From Chrysomallon squamiferum (taxonomy: Eukaryota; Mollusca; Gastropoda; Neomphalida; Peltospiridae), in NCBI GenBank assembly GCA_012295275.1, contig CM022671.1, forward strand, positions 10,669,237 to 10,733,236: DNA of 64,000 bases. The letters are read 5' to 3'. A program made the translations under genes and the position numbers. Positions 1 to 14,476 of the stretch are shown here, in pieces (within the stretch, counting starts at the first letter, position 1; every line of letters begins with the position of its first letter). The notes under the pieces were generated by a model that saw nothing but the letters and a program-made list of their open reading frames with translations, ran no database searches and was not told where the DNA came from.

Positions 1-3000
1 CCATAATTGTTACAATAACAATAATTATCTAGATTAATTAATATTTATTGCATTGGATTGGATAAAACACTCACACACACAAAATAAAATAAAATAAAAC
101 AAGTAAACATTTGTTTCAAATTAACGAATATTTCTAACATTAACATAGTCACATTATAATATCAGTAATTAGGCATTTCTTTAATATTTATTATACTAAA
201 GTGGTTAAAAAATGATAATTAAAACAAAATAAATGAATGTTGCTGTTACTAAAAAAATCACTTTATAGCAGGTAGATGTCAGTGCTTTAAAATTCACAAT
301 TTTGTCTGATGTGAATATATCTAATCACTGTGTAGTACATGATTTATATTCTATAGACATATTCCCTAACTGTTGTCATTTTCATCATATTATCCTTTGA
401 TTGATGTTACTACAATACTTTCAAATACCGTATTAAAACATAAAAATAAAATTTTCATAAAATAACAAATTTTAATGTTATGTTTATTTTTTTATAAAAT
501 TCAGTTTAGGTAACATAAAACACAAAACCTTTGTTTAAATGAATAAATTAAATCAGTTGGTTAAAATCACATCTTCATAAAGGAAACTTCTGCTTAAGAC
601 ACTTTGTAGAATTTGGAGCTTGGAGTCTTTTACTCTTTTGTGTATTACTAACAGTAAATAATTTTAACAATTAAATGGACAAGTTTTCATTTTTTATTAT
701 GATGTTTTAAATAATTAAGAATATCTCTATCTCTAATTATTCTATATTTGATCCAGTAACATTACTAAATTAACCTTATTAAAATACTAGGTGTCATCAT
801 TTCAAATTTACAATTCTGTCTCCTGTGATTATTCCTAATAAGTAACAAGTATTAGAGATAAAATTCAACTGTAATAACTATAAATTTTGGGATTATATCA
901 ATCAATTAAAGTAGCTGCCTGAGAGATATTTAAATTTTTCTGTAATATAATTTAATGGTATGATAAAATATTTTGATAAACATACTGATTTACAAAGCTT
1001 TTCTGTTTAACAGACAAATGAATTAATAAATCAATTAAAGAATAACACAAAATATCATGCTGTGATACATGCAGCTCAACGTTTATATTGTGTTTAAAAT
1101 ATATTTGCATTTGCTTCAAAACTACTATTACCACATGATTTCTTTTAAAGACATAATAAATGTTAACAGTAATTGCATCCACCCAGATTGAGACCAGTGC
1201 CGTGATACTGAGTGATGGTTTTTATGTCTCAATACAACTAATCATACCAGTTACTGGTAATAAGCTAAAATGTACAGTTTTGTCTGGTGAGCTTATTTCA
1301 TTTAATTTCTACAATAAATTCATTTTACTAGACAGATGCACATAAAATAAAATATTGCCAAATAACGAAGTAGTTTCTTGTCATCAGCAACGACAATTAA
1401 GATAATTAAAAAAAAAAAAAAATACATCAAAAATTGAAAATATACAACTTACTCTCATGAGCTTGTTTCTAATAACTAAAAAGTAATATTAGTGGTATAA
1501 TGATGTAGATCTTCATGTTTATTGTCACTATATATAACTCTTTTTAGCTACCAAACTGCCATTATTACAAAAAGAAAAATGACTAAATATTAATTTTTTT
1601 CCCTTTTATAGCAAAGTTAATTTTTTATTTCTTTATAATATATAAATGATGAAACAATTTGTTTGGTTATAAATACATAGTTTGTGTCATGTCTTAAGAA
1701 GGTACAAGTTGTACTTGGTTTTTCCTAACATTTAACATTAAACCAATTTAAAAGATATAAACTAACTTCAGAACTAATGCATCTGTATCTTAGTCATTCA
1801 TATTTTCTGGGATTTTATTGTTTCCATTTACCTTTTTGAATATATTCCTACCAGTTGTCACCTTTATTAAAAATCATTTAAATCTTCATTCACATTTAAT
1901 GCTGGTTAAAAAAGACAAAGGTCACATTTAACCTTAATTCAATAAATAAATAAATAAATAAATAAATAAATTACCTATGTTACATTATCAGTAACTAGCT
2001 AGGCATCTGTCTCTGGTGTGCTTATTTCTAAAAATTATCAAGTGCTACATTTAAATCATCCTGTGACATAACTTTCCTCTGATTATTCCATCTTCATTAT
2101 TTTAGATATTGAATTTAAAATTGTTACTTTTATTTTAGATAAAACATTACAATAAAGTTTTGATCATGTATTAAATATTGATATATTGTGACTAGATTTA
2201 ATTTGAATAAAGTTATTATTATAATATATAAAAAGACCTAGACAGCCTTTTCTCTCTCATTGTAAGCTATTTATTTAATTGGTGCTGGTTAAAATAGATT
2301 AAGTTAGAAGTTCTGTCAAAGAATCAGCAGGGTAAAAATTCACATAAATGTGCTTCTAAACATTGTACTGTTAACCATAAGTAATGTTTTTAAAAATATG
2401 TATATCACTACTAATTCATCCACCCTCATGAGACTGGTACCTTGTTGTGGTGGGGTGGCTTGAGAGTCTCGAGGACCCAGAGAGCTATGCCGGCTGGAGT
2501 ATCAACTCCTGATAGGTCTAACCATGTCGGAAAGGTCAAAGGAGAGAGTCCAGACAAAAGTCAGTCTCCCAGCCCTACTTCTTAAGAGAGTTTGGCTATC
2601 CTTTTATCTGCTAGTTTTTAGTTAAGTTTTAAGCCAAGGTTTATTTTAATTTTTTAAATGATAAGTAACTGATTTTACATCACAAATAATCAGGTTAATG
2701 AAAATATACAACTGTCTGGTGTGCTTATTTCTAACAACTAATAAACTTAAGAGAATATCACATTAATCATAATGTACTGGATGAGATTTTGGAGGATTTT
2801 ATTTGTCCAGTTCTTACTTCATTTAGAATTGCTGCATTGGAAGTTCTAATAAAGATAATATTATTATTATTTTTTCATTATTATCAAAGCATCATCATGT
2901 GTGAAGTCTTCACCATAAAGAACAAAAAACAAACAAAAACAATTATTTAACTGTTACGTACAAGTTTGTCTGGTGTGCTTATTTCTATGATCTAAACTGG

Positions 3001-3400
3001 CTTGTATTTTATTTAGTGCATTTAATTCTTCATTAAACAAAAAAATAAAATTAGTGACTATTTTATTTATAAAATATGAAAAAACTCTAAATTGAATTAG
3101 TTCCAAATGAAGCTGTTAAAATATTTCAAAAATTGATTTCTCATCAGCTAACCTTCATTTTAAATAATAAGTAATAATGATAGAGCTAAGTAAGACACAT
3201 ATAAATTGTTCTTCTAAAGGGTTTTTTAAATGTGGAGTTTTTTATTTAATTTTTATTATTATTTTCTTTTTTTTATTATATCAGGTTTTTCTCCTAAGTA
3301 CTTACACATTAAATGATCAAAAATTATTTCAAAGTAACCATATTTCATCTGTTAGTAATTAAATATAAAAATATATATATTGCTGTTAATTATTTATTAT
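1..3400. repeat. Outer-arm diverged repeat units (tctggtgtgcttatttcta family), left
   Basis: The phrase ttgtctggtgtgcttatttc or a diverged form occurs near 300, 825, 1,275, 1,450, 2,005, 2,710 and 2,965. Flanks are also partly alike (ttaaatgaagattaa-type, catctgattatatgat-type). Spacing is irregular. No gene is supported in this stretch. Confidence 0.65.
2411..2606 (+). mobile_element. GC-rich ~190-bp unit, left; possible retroelement fragment
   Basis: A sharply bounded, much more GC-rich block sits in AT-rich DNA (ccaccctcatgagactggta, ttgttgtggtggggtggctt, atgccggctggagtatcaac). The composition and motif style resemble the 5' region of non-LTR retrotransposons, but no open frame follows. 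That identity is a guess from appearance. Confidence 0.4.
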
Positions 3401-4349
3401 AAATTACCATCTTCCTCTAAAGATTTTAGTTTTTGTCATTTGTTTGTTAACTGGGTGATTTTCTCAATAATTTTAATACTGAGAAATACAAAATAAGAAA
3501 ACAAATATGAAATCTATTTTTGTTATTACATATATTTTTTGTAATTTCTACATAATTTCAGAAAATAAATATCAGAGCTTTTGGGGTAGGTTTGTCTTAT
3601 TTAAAATCAATGATGTTACATACCAGCAATTAGCATGACTTACATTAAAGTTAAAACTTTGATTAGTTTCCAGAATAATTGAAGATGTTTAGATTTGTAT
3701 TTTCACTGTTACCATTATACCCATTGGTTCTTGAAACTTCAAAAAAAAAAAAAAAAAAAAAACCCTCAAGTTATTATTTTGAAACATTTTGCACACCTCA
3801 GGTTTGAATTTCAGATTTCCTATAATATAGTAAGTCAAAATGTAAAATGTATTAGTAGCATAGATTACAGACAGGTAGTTTCATATTAGTAACCTCTTTT
3901 TCATTTTCGCTTTTTGTTTTGTCTTACTTTTCCTGTTTTACATTATAAATTTTCTTTTATCAAACTTGAATAATATTTTTGAGATTTCAGTTTGTTTTCC
4001 TGAGCTCATTTTTTAAGTGCTTTTGTTCACATGCATATGTTCATTTCATTGTAATACTTGAATACTGAAACAGTCAATTTTCATTCTTTTAGTTTCCATT
4101 CTATAGAATACTTCATCATTTGGGTGTTTATGAAAATTGGGTAAAGCATGTTCATAAAACTTTTTTCTAATTTAATTTTATTATTATTATTATTTAATAG
4201 AAAATTCAGTTAGCCAAGAATACATGTTAATTTGTTTTCTCTAATTTCATCTTGCTGGTTAGAAACAGAAGGTATGTTAAAGTTTGCAAAACATCACTTT
4301 TGAAACTCACTGGAATGTTAACTGACTATCTTCTTTTGAAAGAAACTGC

Positions 4350-4425
4350 AGTCTCAACTGACCATCTTTCTAAAATCACTGCTATGTTAAATGATCATCT
4401 TTCTAAAGTCAGTGCAATGTTGATA
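4350..4425 (+). repeat. ~36-bp tandem repeat, about two units
   Basis: gaccatctttctaaaatcac and gatcatctttctaaagtcag are consecutive related units. They give the 97-codon frame at 4,252 its internal repeat. The frame is also open in the right copy (42,165-42,560), but nothing else supports a gene. Confidence 0.6.
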
Positions 4426-5951
4426 CATCTTCTTTCTGATGCAACAGTATTTTTAAATATCAGTCTTACTCTGTTATCTTTCTCATTTTTCTATTTCATT
4501 TCTGTGTTCTGGCAATTCAGTGGTGGTGCCCTGTTGTTTTCCTAGAACACAGTTTAAAAAGATAATTTAAGCCTGTTTATTCCTTAATGCTCTGACTGAG
4601 CCATTTCAAAATCCAGTCAGTGTTCTGTGAGTTGTTTGTCAACTTTTCTCTTTCTTATTACATTCTGATACGTCAGTAAAGTTTTGTTCATTCATTCTAT
4701 AAATTGTAATATTTTATTAAACTTTTAGTTTATTTAAGATAATTTAGTCCTTCATAATAAAAACTGTGATCTTACCCATTCAACTTTCTCATTTTGTGTT
4801 CCCCAACTGTATGATCATTTTATTTACTTCTTTTCACTAAAATGTGTTACAGAAATTCTGTAAAAATGATTGCTTCTGGAAAGACAGTAATTCTTGTGTA
4901 CCTTTAGTGACCCCTATAATAGTTAGAAGTCTAGAGTTATCTTGTTCCTAACTACTTTAGGTGGTTCAGTCCACTGACCCACAATTTAAGCCCCTTTCTG
5001 GCATAGCAAGGTTTCATTGGCCAAATGCAATGAGTGGATATAATTTCCTTTCTGCTGTTAGGTACTTGCTATTTTTCTGAAATGGCAACAATGTCTAATT
5101 CTGAGTTTAAGCAGTCATTTCCATTACACTGAGTATGTTCTGATAAGATTTAATTTCACTTTTTAAAAATCAGATTTCAAAAATAGATTGTTTATGATAT
5201 ATACCACACCAGTGAATTATGGAATTCTACTCAAAAAGAAAAAGCCATATTCATGACAGGATGTGAACTAACTGAAGTAGAGTGCAGAGGTCATGTTTTA
5301 AAGCTGTTCTCTAGGTTCTTGCTCATTTGCTGGGATCATTCAAAAATCATTTTACTATCCTTCTTTAGCTCGTTCTTTCTTTAATATTGTTCTACAGTAA
5401 CTTGCTGTTCTGGGAATTCAGGATTACTGCCCCATTCTCTTTGCCCAGAACTGAAAGTTACTAGGGAATACTCTACTTTCACTACAAAGTCTTTTAATTA
5501 CTTCTTGGTTTAATTCACTGTTAAAGTTTTTCAGCAACACAATTCTTTAAGTTTAAATGATTTTCCTTCCACCTTTCTGTTAGTAAATCAATGGGTCCCA
5601 GCAAAATTCTGTCAGTTTTGGATTCCTTTAGGAATATTCTTCATCTGTTACAAGAAAATGAACAGCTTCTGCAAAAATTCTCTCTGCTTTTCTTACTGAA
5701 AGTCAAGTTACAATATCCTTTTCTGTATAAACAATTCTCTGAAGGAACAATAAGGAAAACTGTCCAAATTACTGGACAGTTTTAGTTCCAAACAGCATAC
5801 TAAAAAACTTAGTTGTCATCAATGTTTATGTATAGACACGGAAAACTAGGAAAACAGAAAGAAGAGAAGAGAAAAATGTGGAATAGCATTAAAAATTCAA
5901 ACTCAGAAAAACTAATGTTCTAAAAATCTTAGTATCATTAAAAAACACACT

Positions 5952-5952
<1 letters not shown>

Positions 5953-5996
<44 letters not shown>
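5953..5996. repeat. (CA)n microsatellite, left arm only
   Basis: An ACAC run of about 44 bases. The mirror site near 39,580-39,605 has a short interrupted TG stretch. Confidence 0.95.
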
Positions 5997-6001
<5 letters not shown>

Positions 6002-6123
6002 ACACAATCAGTTAATGCATTCTCTTTCTGGACACAGTTAACACATGAACAAAATAAATGTTAAAATTGTCAGTTAATTATTCTCTTTCTGGACACAGTT
6101 AACCACTCTTAACAAATGTTAAG

Positions 6124-6280
<157 letters not shown>

Positions 6281-7697
6281 TCTTTTGTTAGAAAAGTAAA
6301 AGTTCCCTTTTCTCTTTATGTTGTTTACTGCATCATTTTCTATGTCTTCTCCATTACTGGAAATTGAGCTTGGATTTATTAAAATCAATGTCACTTACAC
6401 CAAATTTAATAAAACAATTTTTGAAAACATTGATCAATTCATAAGTGTGATTTCTATTCATTATCAATTACACTTTGTTCTATGCTAGAACACCTCGTGA
6501 ATATTCATTCTAAATTTTATTTATTTATTTTTTTATTTATTTAATTAATTAAAAACAAAAGCAATCTTTGTAAATTTGAATGGTTTATTGTAACATTTTT
6601 TTTTTTAAACTGTTGATTTACAGTTAAAGGACAATTATCAGTATTTTGCTTTTTTTATTTTTTTTTTCTCCTGTACTTAGAAAAATCATCAGATGTATTA
6701 CTTCTTTCAGCATTTTTATTTTTAATATGAAAATAAAGCTATGCACTGCTGAATGTAAATGGTTTATACAAAACCATAGAGCAACTATTGAGAATGTATG
6801 ATTTATTGTTAATTATCTTTATATTTTGTGTCATTTACTCATTTTTAATGTTTTTATAACCAGTAACCATTGAGAATGTATAATTTTATTGACAACTTAC
6901 ATTTTGTGACAAATTCCTAATTTTTTATGTTTTTTAATCGGTAAACATGTTTACTGTTTTTACATGTATATTGTGTTATCTTAACCAACTTTTTACAAAA
7001 TGCACTCTTTATTTTATTGCCCATAATGCATTTTACATTGTTTGCTAAACAATTTAAATTTTTTAATAATTTATATTTTAAATTTGTATCTTTTTAAAAC
7101 AATATTTGGTTGTGCCAAATAAGTTTTCTATTGTTTGAAACCTGTATTATACCCAGTACATTTATATTCTGATAATAGTACTAGTACTATTACACTGTTA
7201 TACTGAAAATATTTCAATAAATGGCTTAATTGAATTTCTTGTTTGTTGTTATTAGTATAGTTATGTGTGCACAAATTAATTTTCAGCTTACAGAGTGTAA
7301 TTTTATAAATAACAAATACAAATGGTTTTTGATGTGTTTATGATTTGACACATCAATTGAAATAGTTTCATTGTTTCGTGAAAGAATATATGCTGGCATT
7401 AAAGTCAGTTAAGTAAAGAAACACCTAAAACACTGACGTCTATACATAAAATATTTTAAGAGGACTGACAATCTTGACAACAGTCATACCCTTGGATCAG
7501 TCTGTTGTTAAAACAATTTCTGGGATTCATAAATGATATTGCATGAAATGTAATGAATGAAACATGAATCAAAGTTCAACAAACTTGATTATTCTATTGA
7601 TGACTGGTACTGGGATGATCTTCAAGTCATACTGACAGATATCATAGAAGAAATGAATAACATTTGTTTGAATATACATTTAGGAAGGAATTTACAA

Positions 7698-7750
7698 TCA
7701 AAGAATAATCAGTCAAAGAATAATCAATCAAAGAATAATCAATCAATCTA
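7698..7750 (+). repeat. 16-bp tandem repeat, three copies, left only
   Basis: tcaaagaataatcaatcaaa-type units occur three times. The right arm at 38,088-38,118 has a single unit, so the array changed after the arms separated. Confidence 0.85.
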
Positions 7751-8454
7751 TTAAAAGAAGAAAGAAAGTATTTTACAAAAGTTAAAATGTTATTTTCAAA
7801 TAGCCCAAATCTGATGCATTAACACTAATAGATCATATATTTAAATTATTTCAGATCATATTATTTTACAACTTAAATCATGAAAAGAAAAAGAAACATA
7901 GGCTATCAAAATATTCTCTTAATTTTAAAAATAATAAATGTAAACACAACATCTAACGGTAAAGATTTCATTTATCACCATTATTACTTAGCATTTGTTT
8001 GATTATTGTTGTTGTTGTTGTTTTTAGTTTATTCTTAGTATTTTATCATTTTTTCTTTATTAACTTGTGCATTATATAGATACTTCTCCTATTAGTGATA
8101 TTTGAATGTAAAAGTTATTTCTCTTAGACCAATTTATTTAGAAAGAGAATCATGAATATATTGCTAGACATTTTGATGTCCATTAACAAGAAAGGAAAAA
8201 AGATGGATAAATATTCTGTTAAAGAGGTTCTATAAATCTGGAGTGTTTACTTTTTTCTGCATTTTTTCTTCAGTAATCAGGGCTGTTTCATCTAAATACA
8301 TGTAGAATAATCATTTAAAGTTACCATATTTCATCCATTAAAAAATATATTGCTGTTAATTATAAATTATTGTCTTCTTTGAAAGACTCTTCATACAATA
8401 TGGATCTTTGATGGATTTCAGTTTTTGGGTTTTTTTATTTGTTTTGAAGATAAT

Positions 8455-9515
8455 CTGACAACAGTCTGAATCTGATTCTGTTATGTTGTGTACAGATAAC
8501 AAAATAATCACCTGCTACATCTTGAGTGGAATGTCTGAGAAAAATCACCTAAAATTAGGTATTGCTAAACAGTTTGTAGATAACTGATGAAAGCTGCCTA
8601 AATCAAATTTATACATAATGTCAGAAACATCAGCCTAAATCAAACATTGCTATGAACTAGCAAAGTAACCCAAGTTAGATATTTTGTATGATGTGGAGAA
8701 TATCCAACGAAACAAAACAATATCCAGTTTGCGAACCTGAATCAGTTACTGATGTACAGTCTAATCAAGAGAAAGTCAGTTCACACAGACATTGCTTTGA
8801 AGTGTGATAAATCATCAAAACAACCTGAACTAGAAGATACTATTATGACATGTAGATCATTTAAGAAAACATATAAACAATTTAAATTATATACTGTTGA
8901 ACAGTTTATAGATAATCTAAGAAAAGAACATGAAACCAATGTTATCATTTGAAGATAATCCAAGAAAATGACCTGAATTAGATATTCTTAGTAAAGTTGC
9001 AGATAAAACAACAAAAAAAGCTAAAGCAGGTATTATCATCCATTTTGTAAATAATCTATGATATTAATCTGAATCAGAAACTGTTATCTAGTATCTAGAT
9101 ATTCCAGCAAAACAATCAATCTAAATTACATACTGTTATAAGTATTGTGGATTATCTAAAAACTATCCAGATTAGATAGTTGTACAGTTTGTAATTGATC
9201 TATGAACACCAAAATCACACATTGCTGTCAAGTGTATATAATCATGTAAAACAAACTAAAACAGATATTGCGTCTAACAAAACAACCTCATCAGATTGTG
9301 TTATCTGGTGTATTCAAAGAGAAGAACATGAATCATGTGCTGTAAACAAGTGTGTAGATAATACAACAAAGTGACAGATAATTATTCAACGTATACACAA
9401 TCCAACAAACACATCCTGATACTGTTAACAAATATTAGACAATCTATGAAAACAACCCAAATTAGATATTGATATCAAGTGTATGGAAAATCAAATCAAA
9501 ATAACATGAAACATT
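8455..9515 (+). repeat. Degenerate ~60-bp minisatellite, left
   Basis: About 16 diverged units follow one another here. Recurring pieces are gataatctaagaaaacaacc, ctgaattagatattgt and tatcaagtgt. Spacing is roughly 60-65 bases. Short open frames inside it (such as 8,752-8,952) come from the repeat and are not treated as genes. It lies just upstream of the lectin-like gene. Confidence 0.75.
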
Positions 9516-9579
9516 TATTTTTACATGTTTATTTCATTTCATTTAAAAAAAAAATAATTTAAGATGTTTTATTTTAAAG

Positions 9580-9640
9580 GTTATGCGGGTGTGGATTTGG
9601 ATAACAGGTTTTTTTAATCCACTGATGGATCAGATAAAAG
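9580..9640 (+). pseudogene. Partial duplicate of lectin-like exon 3, left
   Basis: After ttttaaag this stretch repeats the start of the exon at 10,507 (gttatgcgggtgtggatttgg) and then decays (aacaggtttttttaatcc). It lies upstream of the Cys-rich exon, so it is a leftover of a tandem duplication, or the tail of a neighbouring lectin gene. No other exon of such a gene is visible. Confidence 0.6.
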
Positions 9641-9875
9641 AACCTGCATCAAATGTTTTCATTCTGTCATTTGTGTTTCAGATTTTGATGTATTAGTTTA
9701 TATTTATTCATTTTTAACATCACAATTTTATTTATTTATTTTGTTATTATTTTAAATTAGTTTTATTTAAACACTGCTGTCACTCTCTATTTGACTATTT
9801 GAAGATGTTAATGATATTAGTGATAAAGTGATAAATAATATAAGCATCAATGCACAATGAAAAATGAAATTGCAG

Positions 9876-11547
9876 TCTGCACTTGTTTCAAAGGATCTAG
9901 ATTGTGGTGTGATGGATTTAAGTGTATAAAAGGTTAATGCAAATATGTTATAACATTTTTTTATTTATCGTTAATAATCATTTTTATCTGTAAAATATTT
10001 TTAAATTGATTATAATGTGAAATTATTTATGGCACCAAAAGTTATTTGTAGAAATGGAGAATATATTGTTTGATAATTTTTTTAAAATTCTTGAAAGGTT
10101 AATATAAGCAAATGAATGAATGTTTATTTTTGCATGTAAGAACAGGTTGTCTCTGTTTCTTTTGCAGATTATTCAGTTTACTTTAGAGTGTATAAAGAAA
10201 AGTTCACTTTTGAAAAGGGACAGGCTCAGTGTCTTATTCAAGGAGGTCATTTGACTACATTTTTTACATCTGAAGAATATAACCAATTTTCAGAGGAGCT
10301 AACACAAAGTGGAGTTGACAACCAATATTATCACATTGGTAATATTTCTGATTTGGTAACAGAAAATATATTTGGCACCTACTGAACACTAATAGTTGTT
10401 AAGCATATATTTACATAGTTACATTTATTTTTGCATGTTTATTTCATTTCATTTTTTAAAAATATCCTCAGAATTTAGCAATAGTTTAAGATGTTTTATT
10501 TTAAAGGTAATGCGGGTGTGGATTTGGATAACAGCTTCTTTAAATCCATTGATGGATCATATAAAACTATTATTCCTAATTTGGACAGACTAAAGGCACC
10601 AGGTTCAACAGTTGTAATTGGTAAACAAAACAGAAGTGTGATTTGGAATGCTGTTATTGACAGATAAGAATACTACATAAGCTGTCGTATTTCAAGTAAG
10701 TATGTCACCTTTTACAGATTTATTAACCTTTTGTTTGTACTCCTGAACAAGTTTGTAACTAAAATGAAGTTTTCTGAAAAGCTGCTGATTTGGGAGTACA
10801 AGAATGACTCAAATTTTATTTTCAATGATGATTTCACATACTTACATTATTAGCAAAATTTGGTGTTCATATAACTTTAAGTTCTGTAATAAAATATAAA
10901 AGGTTAGTTATGTGTGTAATCAAATCCAATAAAATTAAATAAGAAATGACAGCCGAAAGATGTACCTTCCAGAAGACAGGAAAAAAACGTAAATAAAATA
11001 AATAAAATGAGAATAAAATATAAAAATCCAAAATTAATATATGACAAGGCTTGATTTGGTAGAATATTCCTTGCATTTTCAATGACAAGTTAACTGATCT
11101 TATCCGTCATTCTGTCCACCCAAGTTTTGATGGCATCACTAGCTGTTTCTTTTTTAAAGGCATAATTTTTATTACAGCATTTATATAATAATAATAATGT
11201 GTTTGTGTGTGTGTATATATATTTGTTTTTCATTATGTTCCACAGAGGATGGTTCTTACTTATTCACTGGTTATCATGATGTTCATGATGATCAGTTCTC
11301 CTCATCATCTTGTACTACTCGAACATCTCTGCCTTCAAGTTTAGCATTTGGTCCAGCAATAAGTCGGCATGGTTCTAAGATGTTTGTAAAAACTGTCGCT
11401 GGATTTCTGTTTGGAGCTTACTGGAATCCTGATGCTCATACTAACACATTTTTGAGGCAATTATTATTTTGTAATGTATTTCATTTCATTGTGTACACAA
11501 TTTTTATTATTTCTGAAATTGCTATCTTAATTTTAAATAGTTTCTAG
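9876..11547 (+). pseudogene. C-type-lectin-like gene, left copy, with premature stop
   Basis: Four exons with consensus splice sites and compatible phases are visible: 9876-9932, 10168-10338, 10507-10695 and 11246-11547. The first encodes a small Cys-rich segment (CTCF, LWCDGFKC). The second and third together resemble one C-type lectin-like domain of about 120 residues: YKEKFTFEKGQAQC and GGHLTTFFTSEEY, then FFKSIDGSYKT, SVIWNAVIDR and YYISC. The last exon (SYLFTGYHD, AISRHGSKMFVKTV, FLFGAYWNPD) matches no domain I know, and ends in a hydrophobic tail or runs into intron. In this copy the codon after NAVIDR is TAA (10,666), where the right-arm copy has GAA, so the domain is cut before its last Cys. 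No signal-peptide exon was found. The lectin assignment rests on pattern only. Confidence 0.65.
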
Positions 11548-13313
11548 TTGTCTGGAAAATATTTAAGACATAATAAGAGATGAAAACTTTGCAAATTCAG
11601 AAAATTAAATGGAAATCAGCTAAAACAATTTTCTTTTCATTAAACCAATACATTATAAAACCATTTGATTAAAGCAATGCAATGTATACATGAGTGTTTC
11701 TATGTGTTTATGTATAAACGTGTATTCAAAAATAAAAAAAAGTATAAACATCCAGAGTCCAAATCACAATGCATCTTTTAGTTTTACTACGATTCAAGTA
11801 GTATTTATAAAGGTAGTCCTATAAATTATAGATAAATTAAAATTGTAAATAACATGTTCAGTAACTATGGAATGTCTGAATACCATTTGTCTAACAAATG
11901 TGACATCATCACATTTCTTGAATATTTATTTGGATGTGCCAATACTGAATCCTTCAAATGCTTAAGAGTAACTTTTGTTTCTGTTATTCAAATTCAAAAT
12001 TACTGAAGTTGAATATTTGTTTTAGTAAAATATTACACATGATTTTAAACATATTATATTCACATCAAAGAAACCTTCAATATGTTCATATAAACAGCAT
12101 TTCCAGTATGTACATTTTTGCACAATAACTATGTTGCAGGGCTTAAAAGAATAATTTTAATTATTTTGTTTATTATTTTAATAACAGTATGTTACCTGAA
12201 ATAAAAACTTGTTTAATCTCAAGCTTGTGATTTATTAATATAATCACAAAAAATAATGGATAATTGATTATTCTTCAGAGAAGCTGTTTTTCATATATAT
12301 CTATGTTTAATCCAGCATAGTTAGTTTGTTTTCTCTTTGTTTAATTTGGAAAAAATTACTCATTTCAAAATGTGGCAAAGCTTTTACTAGCAAGAGAGGC
12401 CTGGCTACAATTGTTAATATTTTATTTATTTTTTTAACTTGGCTTCCATTCTTGGTCTAACAGTAAAAGTACCTTTTTGTTCTAGAGCTTAATCTATTTC
12501 CTGTCACTATATATAATTAAATACAATTTAAAAACTGTAATTTCCTTCCCAACTGTTATGGTGTAGCCTTATTTGATAATTCTAAAACAAATGAACTATC
12601 AAGCATAATTGAAAAGAAGATATTCCATATGCATTAATTAATTTATTAAAATAGATAAAAGGAAGACAAATAACATTCATGTTTAGTAACTATAAATTTG
12701 TTTATATTATGTTCTCTGTATGACATTGTTGAATCAAAGTGAATAAATATGATGAAAACATGTTTGTACATATTTATTGTATTAATTAAATATTGGCCTT
12801 CAGACATTCACTTTTTAAAATGGTGCTGAAATTTTATTAATTTCTTTTTATACTACATGACTGAGTACAGTTATGGCACCTAATATATACAATAAGAATA
12901 AAAATTATAAAATGTTATTTATTATTTATTTTTTTTTACATTTTTTGCAGGGTTAAATCATAATTAAATGACTTTTTGGTTTTGTTTTAGGTTACTCTGT
13001 CAAAAATACATAGCGCATTATAAAAACATTTTATAACTCTGTGCCTTGCTTGTTCATTATTAGTTTTGTCAGTTTAATATATCGTAAATAAACATTAATG
13101 AAATGAAGAGGTTTGACTTGTACAAAAATAACAACAAATGTACTTCATTAGGCTTAAACACAATTGAAACCCTTTAAGAATGTTATTTTATAAATAAGCC
13201 TATATATCTGGTCTCAAATATATGTATATGTATTATTGATTTTTTTTACATTTTAATAATCACAGTTCAATACTGATAAATACTGAATAGGCAGATGGAT
13301 AGACATAACATAA

Positions 13314-13315
<2 letters not shown>

Positions 13316-13348
<33 letters not shown>

Positions 13349-13387
13349 TATAGACAGATATATATATATTGATAGATGTATAGATAT

Positions 13388-13434
<47 letters not shown>
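13316..13434. repeat. (GATA)n microsatellite, left
   Basis: GATA repeats are interrupted around 13,345-13,390 by ATATAT and GACA variants. An A-run follows at 13,439-13,462. The Tyr-Leu-Ser-Ile open frame on the minus strand comes from the repeat. Confidence 0.95.
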
Positions 13435-13437
<3 letters not shown>

Positions 13438-14418
13438 AAGAAAAAAAAAAAAAAAAAAAAAATACATTGATTTCACAAAAAAAAGAGAGACTATATATAT
13501 ATAATCTGTTTGATAGACTATACGTATATGTGCATGCATTTATATATTACATAAATATATACACATTCCCATCCACACCTGCATATATATACTTCATCAT
13601 AACTTGCTGATTTATCATTTAATTTTAATAAAGATCTCTATTAATTAACTACCTAAACTTATTTCAGTTTCTGGTTGATCAGTATATTCTTTTCCTTAAA
13701 TAAATAATAAGATAACATCCAGTACAAACGGCAAGCAATGACATTCTTGTCGGATACACCTCCGAACTCAATTATTAACGCTGATAATAAACCACTTGTA
13801 TTATAAAATTATTTCTAATTTTACTGTGTGACCTTGACATCAGAATGTTTAAAATTTAGTTTTGAGGCTGTTGGAGATAATTTAATCAGTTAATCAATTT
13901 TAATAGTTTCTGTGCAAGTCACTAAAGTTAATTATTTATTTATCATTTTATGTATTTATTATTATTCATTTATTCAAATTATTGTGTTTACCTTTTTTAT
14001 TATTCATTTTTTTTACGCGAATGAAATGTATTAATATTCAAATAGAAGATATGACCAATAACAAAGTTTTCTCAGGTGATCAAGATATGCAAAAATATTT
14101 AATATACTTTCATTTCAACCGCTAGACTGAAGAGAGAGTATATAATGATAATATAATAATACTCAGAATTTAGCGCTCAAACGCTCACCTTTCGTTTGTC
14201 TTGGGTTTCCTTGCAGAACTAAGTGCGTACCAACAAATACTGGAAAGTAGTGAAACTACCGTAAGAACTGTGCTACAATATTTTGTTTTACTGCTAACAG
14301 CTTGCTTCACAAATATGTCAGATCAACTAGCTTTTCAGATTCTGACACTGATCTGACAGGTGTACACGTAACTAGATCTGTTCTAAATGAAATTAGTTTA
14401 ATGAGCTGCTGCAATCTA

Positions 14419-14421
<3 letters not shown>

Positions 14422-14476
<55 letters not shown>

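Noticed and set aside
13267-13539. 90-codon Tyr/Ser/Ile frame on the minus strand
   Set aside because: Translation of the GATA repeat and an A-run.
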